DNA of 64,000 bases from Bacillus sp. WMMC1349 (GCF_013155385.1 NZ_JABJUQ010000007.1:373001-437000), one strand, 5' to 3'. Shown: positions 47,721 through 56,707, counted from the first letter of the stretch. The notes: generated from the letters alone by a model not told the origin. Program-made: numbers and translations.

Positions 47721-47914
47721 TAAATCTCACTCCTTCCAATTCTGTATCTTCTCTAATACTGATTTCATATTGAATGATTGTATATTAAAATCTTCGTAAT
47801 TCCAAGATGATCCACCAGCCCATTTTTGTAAATCTAAAGTCCCATTATTTGTGCTCAATTCACCAACAAAATGTAAATGCTTTATTATATGATGGCATCA
47901 AGGGGGGCAGAGGC

Positions 47915-49957
47915 ATGATAAATGAGAAACGTCCTGCCCGGTTACTTCAATATTTGGTCCGGGCCAGGGAAGTGACAATGTATCAGCTGATCGACCATTT
48001 TCAATTATCTAGACGGCAAATTTGCTATGATTTGGAGAAAATCAATCAATATCTGACTGACCATAAGCTGCCTGTCATCAATTATAAGAGAAAAAAGCAG
48101 CTTAAGATGTCGGATGAGGTACTTGAGTTTGTTTCTCATCAAGCACAATTAGAGATGGTCCGTTCTTTCGTTTTAACAAAAGAAGAACGAATAAAATTAA
48201 TCTATTTGTTCCTGTTTGTTCGCAGGGAACCTGTTTCAAGTGCTCATTTGACACAGTTATTGCAAGTGAGTAAAAACACGGTGATAAAGGATGTGAAAAA
48301 AGCAAATCAAAAGTTACAGTCCTTTTTAGTAGCTATTCATTATACAAGGGAGAGAGGCTATCACTTGAAAGGAAGTGAATTTGATAAAAGAGTTCCGGTT
48401 ATGCATGTTCTTGCTGCTTTTTTACAGAAACCAAATGGAACAGCATTGCTTCAACATATGTTGAAAATATCAGGTATAAACCATCGTCCGCAGGAAATTA
48501 AAATAGTCATTGAAAAGGTTGCCGAAGTTTACAATCTTCAATTTGTTGAAGAAAGGCTGAACGAATTCATCTATTTTTTAATGTTGTATTCCGAAAGAGT
48601 GAAAAGGGGCAAGGTTGTCCGTTTTCACTGGCAAGAAATTGAGCACCTAAAACAAAATCCATTAAGATGTTCAGCTAAAAAACTATTAAACGGTTTGGGT
48701 ATTCCAGAAAGTGACAGCGAGTTGTGCTACATGATGATTCAATTGTTAGGTCTGTCTTTGGGAAAAACATCAGCATGTGATCCGCTTTTTCAACTCTGTA
48801 AGAAACTTGTCTTTGAATTTGAATCAAGAGCCTGTATCACATTTGCCGAGAAAAGCGATGTGGCTGAATCTCTGTACCGTCATTTGAAACCAGCATTTTT
48901 CCGAATGAAATATCGTATTCCGATTCACAATCCTTTACTAAGCAAAATTAAAAAAGAGCATTGGGAACTTTATACGATTGTCCAAAAATTAATCCATCCG
49001 CTGGAGTCTTTGCTTAATGTCCCAGTACCAGAAGAAGAGATTGGTTTTCTGACAATTCACTTTGCCGCAATGCTTGAGAAACCTTCCCAAACCCGATTAG
49101 CCAAAAAGACAGCAGTCGTTATTTGTCCGAGTGGTGTCAGCGCTTCTTTACTGTTGAAGCAGCAGCTCGAATCGTTATTTTCAGAAATATGTGTCGTGAA
49201 AACATTATCTCTACATGAATTTAAATCAGAGTTATTTCTGAAATATGATGCGGTTTTTTCGGCGATTGAACTTGATACAAACGAGCACTACTACCTGGTA
49301 AGCCCATTAATGACACCAGCAGAAAAAAGCCGGCTGGTCCATGATGTGTATCAACATTTGTTTGGTATCAAAAGTAGAGAATTGCTGACAGATGACTTTT
49401 TTCATATTCTTAAAAAATATGCCAAGATTATCGATGAAAAAGGGCTGAGAGAATCATTGAAAGAGGTCACAATTTTACAAAAGATGAAGGAAATAAAGGG
49501 GGAGCAACCAGTGTTGAAAGACTTGTTAACAGAGGAAACAATCCAACTGGCTGAGCAAATGGATAGCTGGGAAGCAGCGATCAAAACAGCTGCCAAACCT
49601 TTACTCGAACAAGGAGCAATCAGTGAAAAATATATAGACGCGATCATTACCAATCTGAAAACAATGGGACCTTACATGATTATCGGACCAGAGATCGCTG
49701 TTCCTCATGCAAGACCTGAAATGGGTGTGAAAAAGGTAGGGATGAGTTTTCTAAAATTGAATGAACCTGTCTACTTTTTAAATGATAAGCAATACCCTGT
49801 TAAGTTGTTATTTTGTATTGCAGCGATTGACCAAACCACTCATTTAAAAGCGCTTTCTCAACTCACACGTCTTCTCAGTCATAAAGAGAACCAAGACATG
49901 CTAAAGAAAGCAGAATCCATTAAATCTATTCAACACTTAATAGAAGTGTATTCATAG
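47915..49957 (+). CDS. PRD-containing PTS regulator with EIIB-like and EIIA domains
   Basis: A 680-residue BglG/MtlR-type transcriptional activator. It has two N-terminal helix-turn-helix segments (about 1-130; TMYQLIDHFQLSRRQICYDLEKINQYL), two PRD regulation domains (about 170-385), an EIIB-like domain (about 398-490; VVICPSGVSASLL, Cys404) and a fructose/mannitol-type EIIA domain (about 530-680; IGPEIAVPHARPEMG, His598). Phosphorylation at PRD, Cys and His residues would tune activity to PTS flux. The ATG at 47915 follows AAGGGGGG; an earlier start at 47807 lacks a site. It is followed after 11 bp by ulaB-like and ulaA-like genes, whose expression it presumably controls. Confidence 0.9.
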   Translation: MINEKRPARLLQYLVRAREVTMYQLIDHFQLSRRQICYDLEKINQYLTDHKLPVINYKRKKQLKMSDEVLEFVSHQAQLEMVRSFVLTKEERIKLIYLFLFVRREPVSSAHLTQLLQVSKNTVIKDVKKANQKLQSFLVAIHYTRERGYHLKGSEFDKRVPVMHVLAAFLQKPNGTALLQHMLKISGINHRPQEIKIVIEKVAEVYNLQFVEERLNEFIYFLMLYSERVKRGKVVRFHWQEIEHLKQNPLRCSAKKLLNGLGIPESDSELCYMMIQLLGLSLGKTSACDPLFQLCKKLVFEFESRACITFAEKSDVAESLYRHLKPAFFRMKYRIPIHNPLLSKIKKEHWELYTIVQKLIHPLESLLNVPVPEEEIGFLTIHFAAMLEKPSQTRLAKKTAVVICPSGVSASLLLKQQLESLFSEICVVKTLSLHEFKSELFLKYDAVFSAIELDTNEHYYLVSPLMTPAEKSRLVHDVYQHLFGIKSRELLTDDFFHILKKYAKIIDEKGLRESLKEVTILQKMKEIKGEQPVLKDLLTEETIQLAEQMDSWEAAIKTAAKPLLEQGAISEKYIDAIITNLKTMGPYMIIGPEIAVPHARPEMGVKKVGMSFLKLNEPVYFLNDKQYPVKLLFCIAAIDQTTHLKALSQLTRLLSHKENQDMLKKAESIKSIQHLIEVYS

Positions 49958-49968
49958 GAGGTAGTCAC

Positions 49969-50250
49969 ATGAAAATATTAGCGGTTTGCGGATCTGGGCT
50001 TGGAAGCAGTTTTATGCTGGAAATGAATATTCAAGATACGTTAAAGGAGCTTGGTGTAAATGATGTTGAGGTCAATCATTCAGATTTGAGCTCGGCATCT
50101 GTAGATCAGGCAGACTTGTTTGTTGTTGCTAAAGATATTGCTGAGGGAGCTTCACACTTAGGAGATTTAGTCGTACTTGAGAGCGTTATTGATCTTGATG
50201 AGCTAAAAACAAAATTAACAGTCAAATTGCAGGCGAAAGGTATGCTTTAA
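49969..50250 (+). CDS. ulaB: PTS ascorbate-type EIIB component
   Basis: A 93-residue soluble phosphocarrier of the L-ascorbate (SgaB/UlaB) family. It starts MKILAVCGSGLGSSFMLEMN; Cys7 in the P-loop CGSGLGSS is the phosphorylation site. It transfers phosphate from EIIA to the substrate moving through UlaA. GGAGG lies 6-7 bases before the ATG. Ascorbate itself, or a related sugar acid, is the likely substrate. Confidence 0.92.
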   Translation: MKILAVCGSGLGSSFMLEMNIQDTLKELGVNDVEVNHSDLSSASVDQADLFVVAKDIAEGASHLGDLVVLESVIDLDELKTKLTVKLQAKGML

Positions 50251-50270
50251 AAAGAAAGGAGAGACTGCAA

Positions 50271-51626
50271 ATGATTGAAAGAGTGATTAAGCTGCTCATG
50301 GATATTTTAGGTCAGCCCGCTGTTTTAATTGCCATCATTTCTCTCATTGGACTGGTGCTTCAGAAAAAGCCCACTAATGAAATTGTCAAAGGGACGACGA
50401 AATCCTTTTTAGGTTTTATCATTATTTCAGCCGGTGCCGGTATTCTTGTGAACTCACTTGAACCATTCGGAAAAATGTTTCAAGCAGCGTTTCATGTGAA
50501 TGGTGTTGTTCCAAATAATGAAGCCATTGTTGCTGTAGCATTGAATGAGTATGGAACAGTAACAGCTTTGATCATGTTTTTTGGAATGCTTGCCAATATT
50601 TTAATTGCCCGTTTTACGAACTTAAAATATATTTTCCTAACAGGACACCATACATTGTATATGGCATGTTTAATTGCTGTTATTTTAGCTGTAGCAGGTT
50701 TGAGAGGACCGCTTTTGATCGGTGCTGGAGCAGTCTCGCTCGGTTTAGTAATGAGTGTATTTCCCGCAGTTGTTCAACCTTTTATGAGAAAAGTAACTGG
50801 AAATGATAAAGTGGCTTTTGGACATTTTTCTTCAATTGGCAATGTCTTGTCTGCCTTAATTGGTAAGATTTGCGGCAAGGGATCACGTTCAACAGAAGAG
50901 CTTCGTTTTCCAAAAGGGTTGGGCTTTTTAAGGGATAGTTCTGTCAGTATTGCACTAACGATGACCTTATTATATGTTTTGATTGCGGTTTGTGCAGGAC
51001 CAGCTTTTGTGGAAGATAAACTAAGTCATGGCACACACTATCTCGTGTTTTCTGTTATTCAGGCTGTTACTTTTGCTGCCGGGGTTTTTATAATCCTTGC
51101 AGGTGTGAGGCTTGTGCTGGCTGAGATTGTTCCAGCTTTTAAAGGGATTTCTGACAAACTTGTTCCAGATTCAAAACCGGCGCTCGATTGTCCGATTGTC
51201 TTCCCGTATGCTCCAAATGCGGTACTGCTTGGCTTTTTTTGCAGCTTCATCGGAGGGATTGTCGGCATGGCTATTCTCGGAGCTTTAGGTCTTGTGATTA
51301 TTCTCCCGGGTGTGGTGCCTCACTTCTTTACCGGAGCTTCAGCTGGCGTATTTGGAAATGCGACAGGAGGTTTGCGGGGGGCTATCTTAGGTTCATTTGT
51401 TAATGGGCTGGTAATTACCTTTCTGCCTGTATGTTTACTGCCGGTTATTGGTGATTTAGGTTTCCATAATACGACATTTTCAGATACCGATTTTGCGGCT
51501 ATAGGTATCATTCTTGGACATACTGTCAAGTTCCTCGGTTCTGTTGGCGTAGCGATCGGCTTAGCAATGGCTGTATTGACAGCGATTCTGTTTGGAATGA
51601 AGCAGAAAAGACAGAAAACGACTTGA
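50271..51626 (+). CDS. ulaA: PTS ascorbate-type EIIC permease
   Basis: A 451-residue membrane component of the SgaT/UlaA family with about 11 helices. Features include GTTKSFLGFIIISAGAGILVNSLEPFGKMFQAAF near the N-terminus, FTNLKYIFLTGHHTLYMACL, and the C-terminal GATGGLRGAILGS-like block (FGNATGGLRGAILGSFVNGLVITFLP). It carries the sugar acid across the membrane while EIIB phosphorylates it. AAAGGAGAG precedes the ATG. No ulaD/E/F-type catabolic enzymes or separate EIIA gene follow; the next gene is a HAD phosphatase. Confidence 0.93.
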   Translation: MIERVIKLLMDILGQPAVLIAIISLIGLVLQKKPTNEIVKGTTKSFLGFIIISAGAGILVNSLEPFGKMFQAAFHVNGVVPNNEAIVAVALNEYGTVTALIMFFGMLANILIARFTNLKYIFLTGHHTLYMACLIAVILAVAGLRGPLLIGAGAVSLGLVMSVFPAVVQPFMRKVTGNDKVAFGHFSSIGNVLSALIGKICGKGSRSTEELRFPKGLGFLRDSSVSIALTMTLLYVLIAVCAGPAFVEDKLSHGTHYLVFSVIQAVTFAAGVFIILAGVRLVLAEIVPAFKGISDKLVPDSKPALDCPIVFPYAPNAVLLGFFCSFIGGIVGMAILGALGLVIILPGVVPHFFTGASAGVFGNATGGLRGAILGSFVNGLVITFLPVCLLPVIGDLGFHNTTFSDTDFAAIGIILGHTVKFLGSVGVAIGLAMAVLTAILFGMKQKRQKTT

Positions 51627-51702
51627 AAAATTGCTTCTTTGTTTCTGGATCATTTTTATATTAGAATATATAGGAGCCTAAAAAGTGGAGGTATCTTATA
51701 TC

Positions 51703-52458
51703 GTGCCAATCAATCAAGAATATCGTGAACAAGTAAAACTCGTTGCATTAGATATGGATGGGACATTATTGAATGCAGAGCATGCCATTTCAGAAGAAAA
51801 TAAACAAGCGATTAAAGAGGCAGAAGAAAAAGGGGTTCATGTTGTGCTCAGTACGGGACGGACGCTGAGGACCGCTCGTGAATTCGCTGAGTCTTTGGGA
51901 CTGACTTCTTATTTAATAACAGTAAATGGCAGTGAAATATGGGATTCTTCTTTTAATCTAGTAGAGCGACAAGTGCTTCATCCCGATCATGTTCAAATGA
52001 TGTGGGGCTTGCGCAATCAGTACGAGACGAACTTTTGGGCGTGTAGTGTTGATAAGGTGTGGCGAGCAGACTTTCCTGAAGATATTTATGCTCATGAATG
52101 GCTAAAATTCGGGTTTGATATTCCTGATCATCATGTGAGAAATCAGGTATTAGAAGAACTGAAAAAAAACAAAGAATTAGAGATTACAAACTCAAGTCCG
52201 ACCAATATTGAGGTTAATACCATTGGCATTAATAAAGGGGCAGCTTTAACAAAAGTATCTGAACGTCTCGGTTTTTCAATGAAGAACGTGATGGCAGTTG
52301 GTGACAGTTTAAATGACATTGCGATGATAAAACAGGCTGGTTTAGGTGTGGCGATGGGGAACGCTCAGGAAATCGTCAAAAAAACGGCTGATTGGGTAAC
52401 AGAAACAAATATCAAAAATGGTGTTGCGAAAGCGATTAGACATTGGGTGTTATCATAA
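51703..52458 (+). CDS. ycsE: HAD-family (Cof-type) phosphatase
   Basis: A 251-residue HAD hydrolase of the Cof/YcsE type, dephosphorylating sugar phosphates or flavin intermediates (B. subtilis YcsE acts on the riboflavin-pathway pyrimidine phosphate). Motif I is LDMDGTLLN (Asp nucleophile near residue 15), motif II STGR, and motifs III-IV are KGAALTKVSERLG and GDSLNDIAMIKQAG. The GTG at 51703 is chosen because GTGGAGG lies about 11 bases upstream; the other in-frame GTG is within that site. It lies 76 bp after ulaA. In B. subtilis it precedes ycsF, as here apart from the inserted toxin patch. Confidence 0.9.
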   Translation: MPINQEYREQVKLVALDMDGTLLNAEHAISEENKQAIKEAEEKGVHVVLSTGRTLRTAREFAESLGLTSYLITVNGSEIWDSSFNLVERQVLHPDHVQMMWGLRNQYETNFWACSVDKVWRADFPEDIYAHEWLKFGFDIPDHHVRNQVLEELKKNKELEITNSSPTNIEVNTIGINKGAALTKVSERLGFSMKNVMAVGDSLNDIAMIKQAGLGVAMGNAQEIVKKTADWVTETNIKNGVAKAIRHWVLS

Positions 52459-52764
52459 TTGCTCACAATCTGATTAAAGGCTTCGAGAAAATCACAGTAT
52501 TAAGAATATATAGTCGGGATTCACATAAAGACAACCTATAAAAACTAAACATCCAGCTATCAAAGAAAAGGAAGCAAGAGGTTAGAACGACTAGTAGAGG
52601 CCGAAGCAACAGGAGAACCTTATGAAGGCAACGTAGCCGGTGCAACTTCTATATTCCCGAATACTGTTATGGTGTGATGAAGGCAAATAACGGGTCGAGA
52701 CGCCAATTTTCTCCTTGGGATGATGAGGATTCATAAAGTGTCTCCATCAAGTAAAACCAAAAAA

Positions 52765-52917
52765 CCGTTTCCGAAGTTTTTGATAGTGGAGTAAGAAATT
52801 TAGTTAAAGAAGTTACGTATTTTGCTGTGAAACCATTAGTTTTGGTGATTGGATGGGGCAAAACAAGAAAACATATAGCTACTCTTGGTCATCACGCTTT
52901 CTTCTCACAATATGCCA
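52765..52917 (+). pseudogene. C-terminal remnant of an unidentified gene
   Basis: An open frame of about 50 codons without a start, containing SGVRNLVKEVTYFAVKPLVL and IATLGHHAFFSQYAK before TAA. A strong hairpin terminator follows 9 bases later, as expected at a genuine gene end. The parent family is not recognised. It is probably what remains of a gene displaced when the toxin patch arrived. Confidence 0.45.
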
Positions 52918-52925
52918 AGTAATTA

Positions 52926-52953
52926 GAAAAACCCTCCATATAGGGTTTTTTTT
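52926..52953 (+). terminator. Terminator after the decayed gene
   Basis: AAAAACCCT (52926-52934) pairs with AGGGTTTTT (52941-52949), followed by a T run. Confidence 0.85.
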
Positions 52954-53123
52954 TGTAAGCAGCGGGTGGATACACGCTTTCTGGTACGTCTTTTGTGTCA
53001 CTATCAGCGGAGAGCCGAATGTTATCTCCCTGAGCAAGACGAAAAAATCTTGCCCACTTTACTCTATTTAATAAGTCACACCGTTGCTTTGGAGGAACAA
53101 CTGGAAAATCTCAACCACTCAAT

Positions 53124-53321
53124 CTACTTTTTTAGCACCTCGTAAACTTTGCACAAGCCCCTCGACTTTCTTATATATTGTGCAACGTCTTCTGCGCTTA
53201 CTTTTTTACTATGTCTCTTGAAGTGTTCAATAACAACTCCGTTTTTATACAACGGCGATTTATTCGGAACCAGGTAGCCAACAAAAAGAACCTTGAGAAA
53301 GTATAAATATACCACCATCAA
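53124..53321 (-). pseudogene. Orphan toxin tip, partial duplicate of the adjacent toxin C-terminus
   Basis: The segment IEHFKRHSKKVSAEDVAQYI followed by RK is homologous to IDHFKRHGKEVGAEDVAQYI of the complete toxin at 53682, in protein and DNA (about 53130-53235 against 53787-53900). The frame then ends early (VLKK-stop), before the region equivalent to the VIRYKKNGKYIDIAPDG end. The upstream part of the frame (to 53321) is unrelated. This is the typical orphan tip of polymorphic toxin loci: spare toxin domain DNA without its own delivery module, here apparently degraded. Confidence 0.75.
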
Positions 53322-53346
53322 GGTTAATAAAACTATTTCTCATTAA

Positions 53347-53670
53347 TCAGAAATCATCTGGGTGAGCCCATTCAAAATCACTCTCAGAAAATACTTCTCG
53401 TTGGTTTAGAAGTTCCATAAAGTTTTTTAAGGTATCTTCTAATGCCTCTGTTATGCTTCTTCCAAATCCAACACCACTTTCAGGAGAACCATCATCCAAG
53501 TTTTTTATTCTAATATTAGTAAACCCTGCATAAGAACCATCAATTCTTTCAAAAACTTTCACTTTAAACTTCCCATAAGGAGTTTTTTGTAACTCCCACA
53601 CTTGAAATTCTCCGACGCATTTTTCAATCTTAGCTATTCCATTAATATTAATATTTTTCCACTCGTCCAT
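53347..53670 (-). CDS. Probable immunity protein of the adjacent toxin
   Basis: A 107-residue acidic soluble protein (MDEWKNININGIAKIEKCVG; PESGVGFGRSITEALEDTLKNFM). AGGAGATG precedes the ATG, and the gene begins 11 bp after the toxin stop on the same strand, the classical toxin-immunity order. It has no signal peptide, so it would neutralise toxin in the cytoplasm. No named immunity family is recognised; the role is inferred from position, size and charge. Confidence 0.7.
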   Translation of the reverse strand: MDEWKNININGIAKIEKCVGEFQVWELQKTPYGKFKVKVFERIDGSYAGFTNIRIKNLDDGSPESGVGFGRSITEALEDTLKNFMELLNQREVFSESDFEWAHPDDF

Positions 53671-53681
53671 TTTTTCATCTC

Positions 53682-55070
53682 CTACTGTTTACCAAATGAA
53701 ATTATTGTACCATCTGGTGCTATATCAATATATTTACCATTCTTTTTGTATCGAATAACTCCTTCAACTTTACCATCTACTCTGCTTTTTTTCGCACCTC
53801 GTAAATTTTGTGCAAACCCCTCAGCTTTTCTTATATATTGTGCAACGTCTTCTGCGCCTACTTCTTTACCGTGTCTCTTGAAGTGGTCAATAGCAGAGTC
53901 ACCTGCTGAATTATAACTTCCCTTATTCCATTTAGATAGGTTTGCTTTGCTTAAATCATAAGCATTACCTACACCCTTAGAAACGTCTTCAGCTGCTTCG
54001 CCAACTTTCGCCATCTTAGAAGTTTCCTCTGTAATCCTCACTGCTTTTCCTGCTATCTTAACAGCACCTGACGTTACTGCACTGATTCCAGCAAGAGCTT
54101 GTTGAAATTCTGATAGCTCCTCTTGTGTAACCAGGTCTTTTCCGGTTGTGGCCTCTATTCCTCCTTTAAAATTTGAGACTATTGGAATGAAATCAAGTAA
54201 AGTGGATAAAGCACGAGCTCCCTCTTTTAATTCCTTTTCTTTTGCTTTTAATTTTTCAGCTTTTCTTTGAGCTGCTTTTAGCTTTTCTCTTTGCTCTTTG
54301 AGTTTTTTTAAGTCTCTCTGTTTACTTTTCGTTTTTTTTGGTTTTTTATTGTATTCATTTATGCGTTTGTAATTTTTATCAATTGCAGTGTTCAGCTTGG
54401 TAGTAGATTTATTTAATTGCTTCATGCCTTTATTTGCCTTATTAATGCCCCTAACCATTTGATTCATACCAGCATTGGCACCATTGATTGCTTTAATCGA
54501 TTCATTTGTGGCTTTTATTGAGACATCCAGCGCTTTATTACAATCATCCATAGCCTTACTGACTTCATTCATAGAAGATACGACATTATCTAGTGCTTTA
54601 TTTGCTTCAGCCACATCTTTATTTAATGCATCTAAATCCTTAATTACTTGATTCTGGGCTTCAATACATTGTTGCATGATTTGATTTACTTCAGATATCC
54701 AGTCCATTACTTCCTTATAAATCCATATTGCTGTTTTAATTGCTGGAATTATTACTGTTTCTATCTCGTGTACTATTTCTTTTGTTTTTTTCTTAATTTT
54801 TTCATGTAATGCTTTAAGCTTGATTTCTACTTTAGCAGCAGCCATTTTCATTTTTTTCTTTAATAGATTCTTTTTTGTTTGATCCAGTGAATCATAGCCT
54901 TTTTTCATTAATTTTAAAAATGCTATATCTTTTTTAATTTTATTAATTTGAGCTTCACTAAGTTCAATCTTTGGAGCCGCCGCATTTGCAACTCCTGACA
55001 TTGATAAATTTGTTGACATAGTAAAAGTTATAAACATTGCTAAAACCAAAATGCTAAGTATCTTTTTCAT
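53682..55070 (-). CDS. Sec-exported coiled-coil polymorphic toxin with PT-TG and C-terminal RNase-like tip
   Basis: A 462-residue protein. The ATG at 55070 has AGGGAG 8 bases upstream. A Sec signal peptide (about 1-30, MKKILSILVLAMFITFTMST ending ANA) is followed by a long Lys-rich helical/coiled-coil region (about 40-285; repeated N-x-A/N-x-G heptads), a pre-toxin TG-type domain (about 291-345; DFIPIVSNFKGGIEATTGKD) and a C-terminal toxin of about 78 residues (385-462) with HFKRHGKE, VIRYKKNGKYIDIAPDGTII. The HFxKH...RY...DG.I pattern resembles BECR-fold RNase toxins. It lacks an LXG domain, so delivery differs from LXG/type VII toxins. Immunity gene follows at 53670. Confidence 0.75.
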   Translation of the reverse strand: MKKILSILVLAMFITFTMSTNLSMSGVANAAAPKIELSEAQINKIKKDIAFLKLMKKGYDSLDQTKKNLLKKKMKMAAAKVEIKLKALHEKIKKKTKEIVHEIETVIIPAIKTAIWIYKEVMDWISEVNQIMQQCIEAQNQVIKDLDALNKDVAEANKALDNVVSSMNEVSKAMDDCNKALDVSIKATNESIKAINGANAGMNQMVRGINKANKGMKQLNKSTTKLNTAIDKNYKRINEYNKKPKKTKSKQRDLKKLKEQREKLKAAQRKAEKLKAKEKELKEGARALSTLLDFIPIVSNFKGGIEATTGKDLVTQEELSEFQQALAGISAVTSGAVKIAGKAVRITEETSKMAKVGEAAEDVSKGVGNAYDLSKANLSKWNKGSYNSAGDSAIDHFKRHGKEVGAEDVAQYIRKAEGFAQNLRGAKKSRVDGKVEGVIRYKKNGKYIDIAPDGTIISFGKQ

Positions 55071-55645
55071 ATCTCTTTCTCCCTTTAAAATAAATTTTAT
55101 TGCAAAAATATACATGAGAATGTCGAAAAAAGCTTTATTTTACTGAATGTTGAAATAATTTTGATTACTTTCTTTCTCATTCCTTGAACTTATTACCATA
55201 AAAGTTCAAACTTTTTATACCTGTAACATTAAGTCGCTTATCTAAAAAGACGGATAAGCTGCTATATATAATGGATCAACCCACTCACCCCCTATTAAAT
55301 ATTTCAGAATAGTCTACCACTAGCCTATTCAAAGAATAGCTATTGTCTCCAATTCTGGTTGCTAGGACTATGATATAAAAAAGAGGTAAACCTATTTAAA
55401 TGTATTTCAATTAAATGTATTTCAGTATAATTAAAGAAAAACCCTTTTAAATTTTGAAAAATAGTAAAAAAGTACCTATTATGGTTAGTTTCTAGTTTGT
55501 TCTTCGGTTAACAGGTCTGGAATTTGCAATAAAACTACATGTTGACATCTTTTTAAAAAATTCGAACATGCTGTCTTCTTTCTTTAACGTTTTTTTTAGA
55601 ACTATGATCATCTAAGTGTTGTGTTTATAGTCTTAATGAATTGAC

Positions 55646-55665
55646 AAAGTGAAACATTTCACTTT
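55646..55665. promoter_or_regulatory. Perfect palindrome overlapping a -35-like TTGACA
   Basis: AAAGTGAAACATTTCACTTT has 9-bp perfect arms. TTGACA at 55641-55646 abuts it, and a weak -10 (TTAAAA, 55664-55669) follows at 17 bp, the layout of a repressor operator. No gene follows within 270 bp; the regulator is unknown. Confidence 0.45.
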
Positions 55666-55836
55666 AAAACCCCAAGTTCTCTTTACAATTAGGGTTTGAT
55701 TAAGGCTCTTTTTTTGTATGCAAAAAATTTTTTCGTTCAGATTGGTTTTAAAAAAACGTGATGTATGACCAATTGATAGCGCTTCACTAGATGTTAGGTT
55801 TTCTAACAAATAGGTGCTAAGAACATAAAACCCTGT

Positions 55837-55890
55837 TATAATTTAATTCAAGTTTGATTATTCGGAATTGTTGTTCCGATAATCGGAACA
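55837..55890 (+). promoter_or_regulatory. pxpA operon promoter -10 and candidate KipR operator
   Basis: TATAAT at 55837-55842; no good -35. A perfect palindrome, TGTTCCGATAATCGGAACA (55872-55890), lies about 25 bp after the predicted transcript start. The NTTCCG...CGGAAN form is typical for IclR-family operators, and an IclR regulator (kipR) is encoded in the operon. Confidence 0.65.
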
Positions 55891-55945
55891 AATCAGACTT
55901 TACTATTTCTTAAAAAAATGCACATGAATATAAAGGAGGGATTTG

Positions 55946-56707
55946 ATGGTTTGTGTTGATTTAAACTGTGATCTTGGAGAGAGTTTTGGTGCATATCAAA
56001 TTGGATTAGACAAAGATATTTTGCAGTTTGTCACATCAGCCAATATCGCTTGCGGATTCCATGCGGGAGATCCGAGTGTCATGCGGAAAACCGTCACACT
56101 GGCAGCTGACAAAGGTGTTGCCATTGGTGCACATCCTGGACTTCCTGATTTAGCTGGATTTGGCCGCCGCAATATGGCGATTACGCCTGAAGAAGCCTAT
56201 GACCTTGTCATTTATCAAATTGGTGCCCTTTCAGGTTTTCTAAAAGCAGAAGGTGTTCAAATGCAGCATGTTAAGCCGCATGGGGCACTCTATAATATGG
56301 CTGCAAAAAATAGACGATTATCAGATGCAATTGCCCGTGCCATATTTAAGATAGATTCTAATCTCATATTGTTCGGTTTGGCAGGAAGTGAACTTGTACT
56401 TGCTGGAGAAAGAGCCGGATTGAAGACAGCTTATGAAGTGTTTGCTGACCGTACATATCAAGAAGACGGTACACTTACTTCACGGGTTCATGATGATGCG
56501 CTGATTCAAGATGATGAAGTGGCTGTCAATCAAGTGGTCCGAATGGTTAAGGAAGGAAAAGTCCGAAGTCGTGAAGGGAAAGATATTTGTCTGAAAGCTG
56601 ATACAGTCTGTATTCACGGAGACAGTGCTCATGCCCTTCAATTTGCAAAAAAAATTCGTGCAGAATTTGAAAAATCAAATATAAAAGTTCAAGCCTTTTC
56701 AACATGA
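55946..56707 (+). CDS. pxpA: 5-oxoprolinase subunit A (LamB/YcsF family)
   Basis: A 253-residue LamB/YcsF protein, one of three subunits of the prokaryotic ATP-dependent 5-oxoprolinase that opens pyroglutamate to glutamate. It starts [20 protein letters not shown] and has [26 protein letters not shown] and [12 protein letters not shown], all family signatures with conserved metal-type His and Asp residues. ATG 55946 is used, 5 bases after AAAGGAGGG. It heads an operon of six co-directional genes. Confidence 0.95.
   Translation: MVCVDLNCDLGESFGAYQIGLDKDILQFVTSANIACGFHAGDPSVMRKTVTLAADKGVAIGAHPGLPDLAGFGRRNMAITPEEAYDLVIYQIGALSGFLKAEGVQMQHVKPHGALYNMAAKNRRLSDAIARAIFKIDSNLILFGLAGSELVLAGERAGLKTAYEVFADRTYQEDGTLTSRVHDDALIQDDEVAVNQVVRMVKEGKVRSREGKDICLKADTVCIHGDSAHALQFAKKIRAEFEKSNIKVQAFST

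Larger units (their letters stand above)
52459..53123. other. 665-bp region of decayed coding DNA
   Basis: No intact gene. Plus-strand frames carry protein-like remnants: at about 52575-52676 a segment containing LVEAEATGEPYEGNVAGA, and at about 52765-52917 the tail described separately. A terminator lies at 52926-52953. Downstream to 53123 nothing is recognised. Confidence 0.5.
55071..55945. other. 875-bp gap between the toxin gene and pxpA
   Basis: AT-rich and without recognisable genes. It holds the toxin promoter region on the left, an orphan promoter-like palindrome at 55641-55669, and the pxpA promoter (TATAAT, 55837-55842) with a perfect palindrome at 55872-55890. The stretch about 55200-55620 shows nothing clear. 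Confidence 0.55.
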
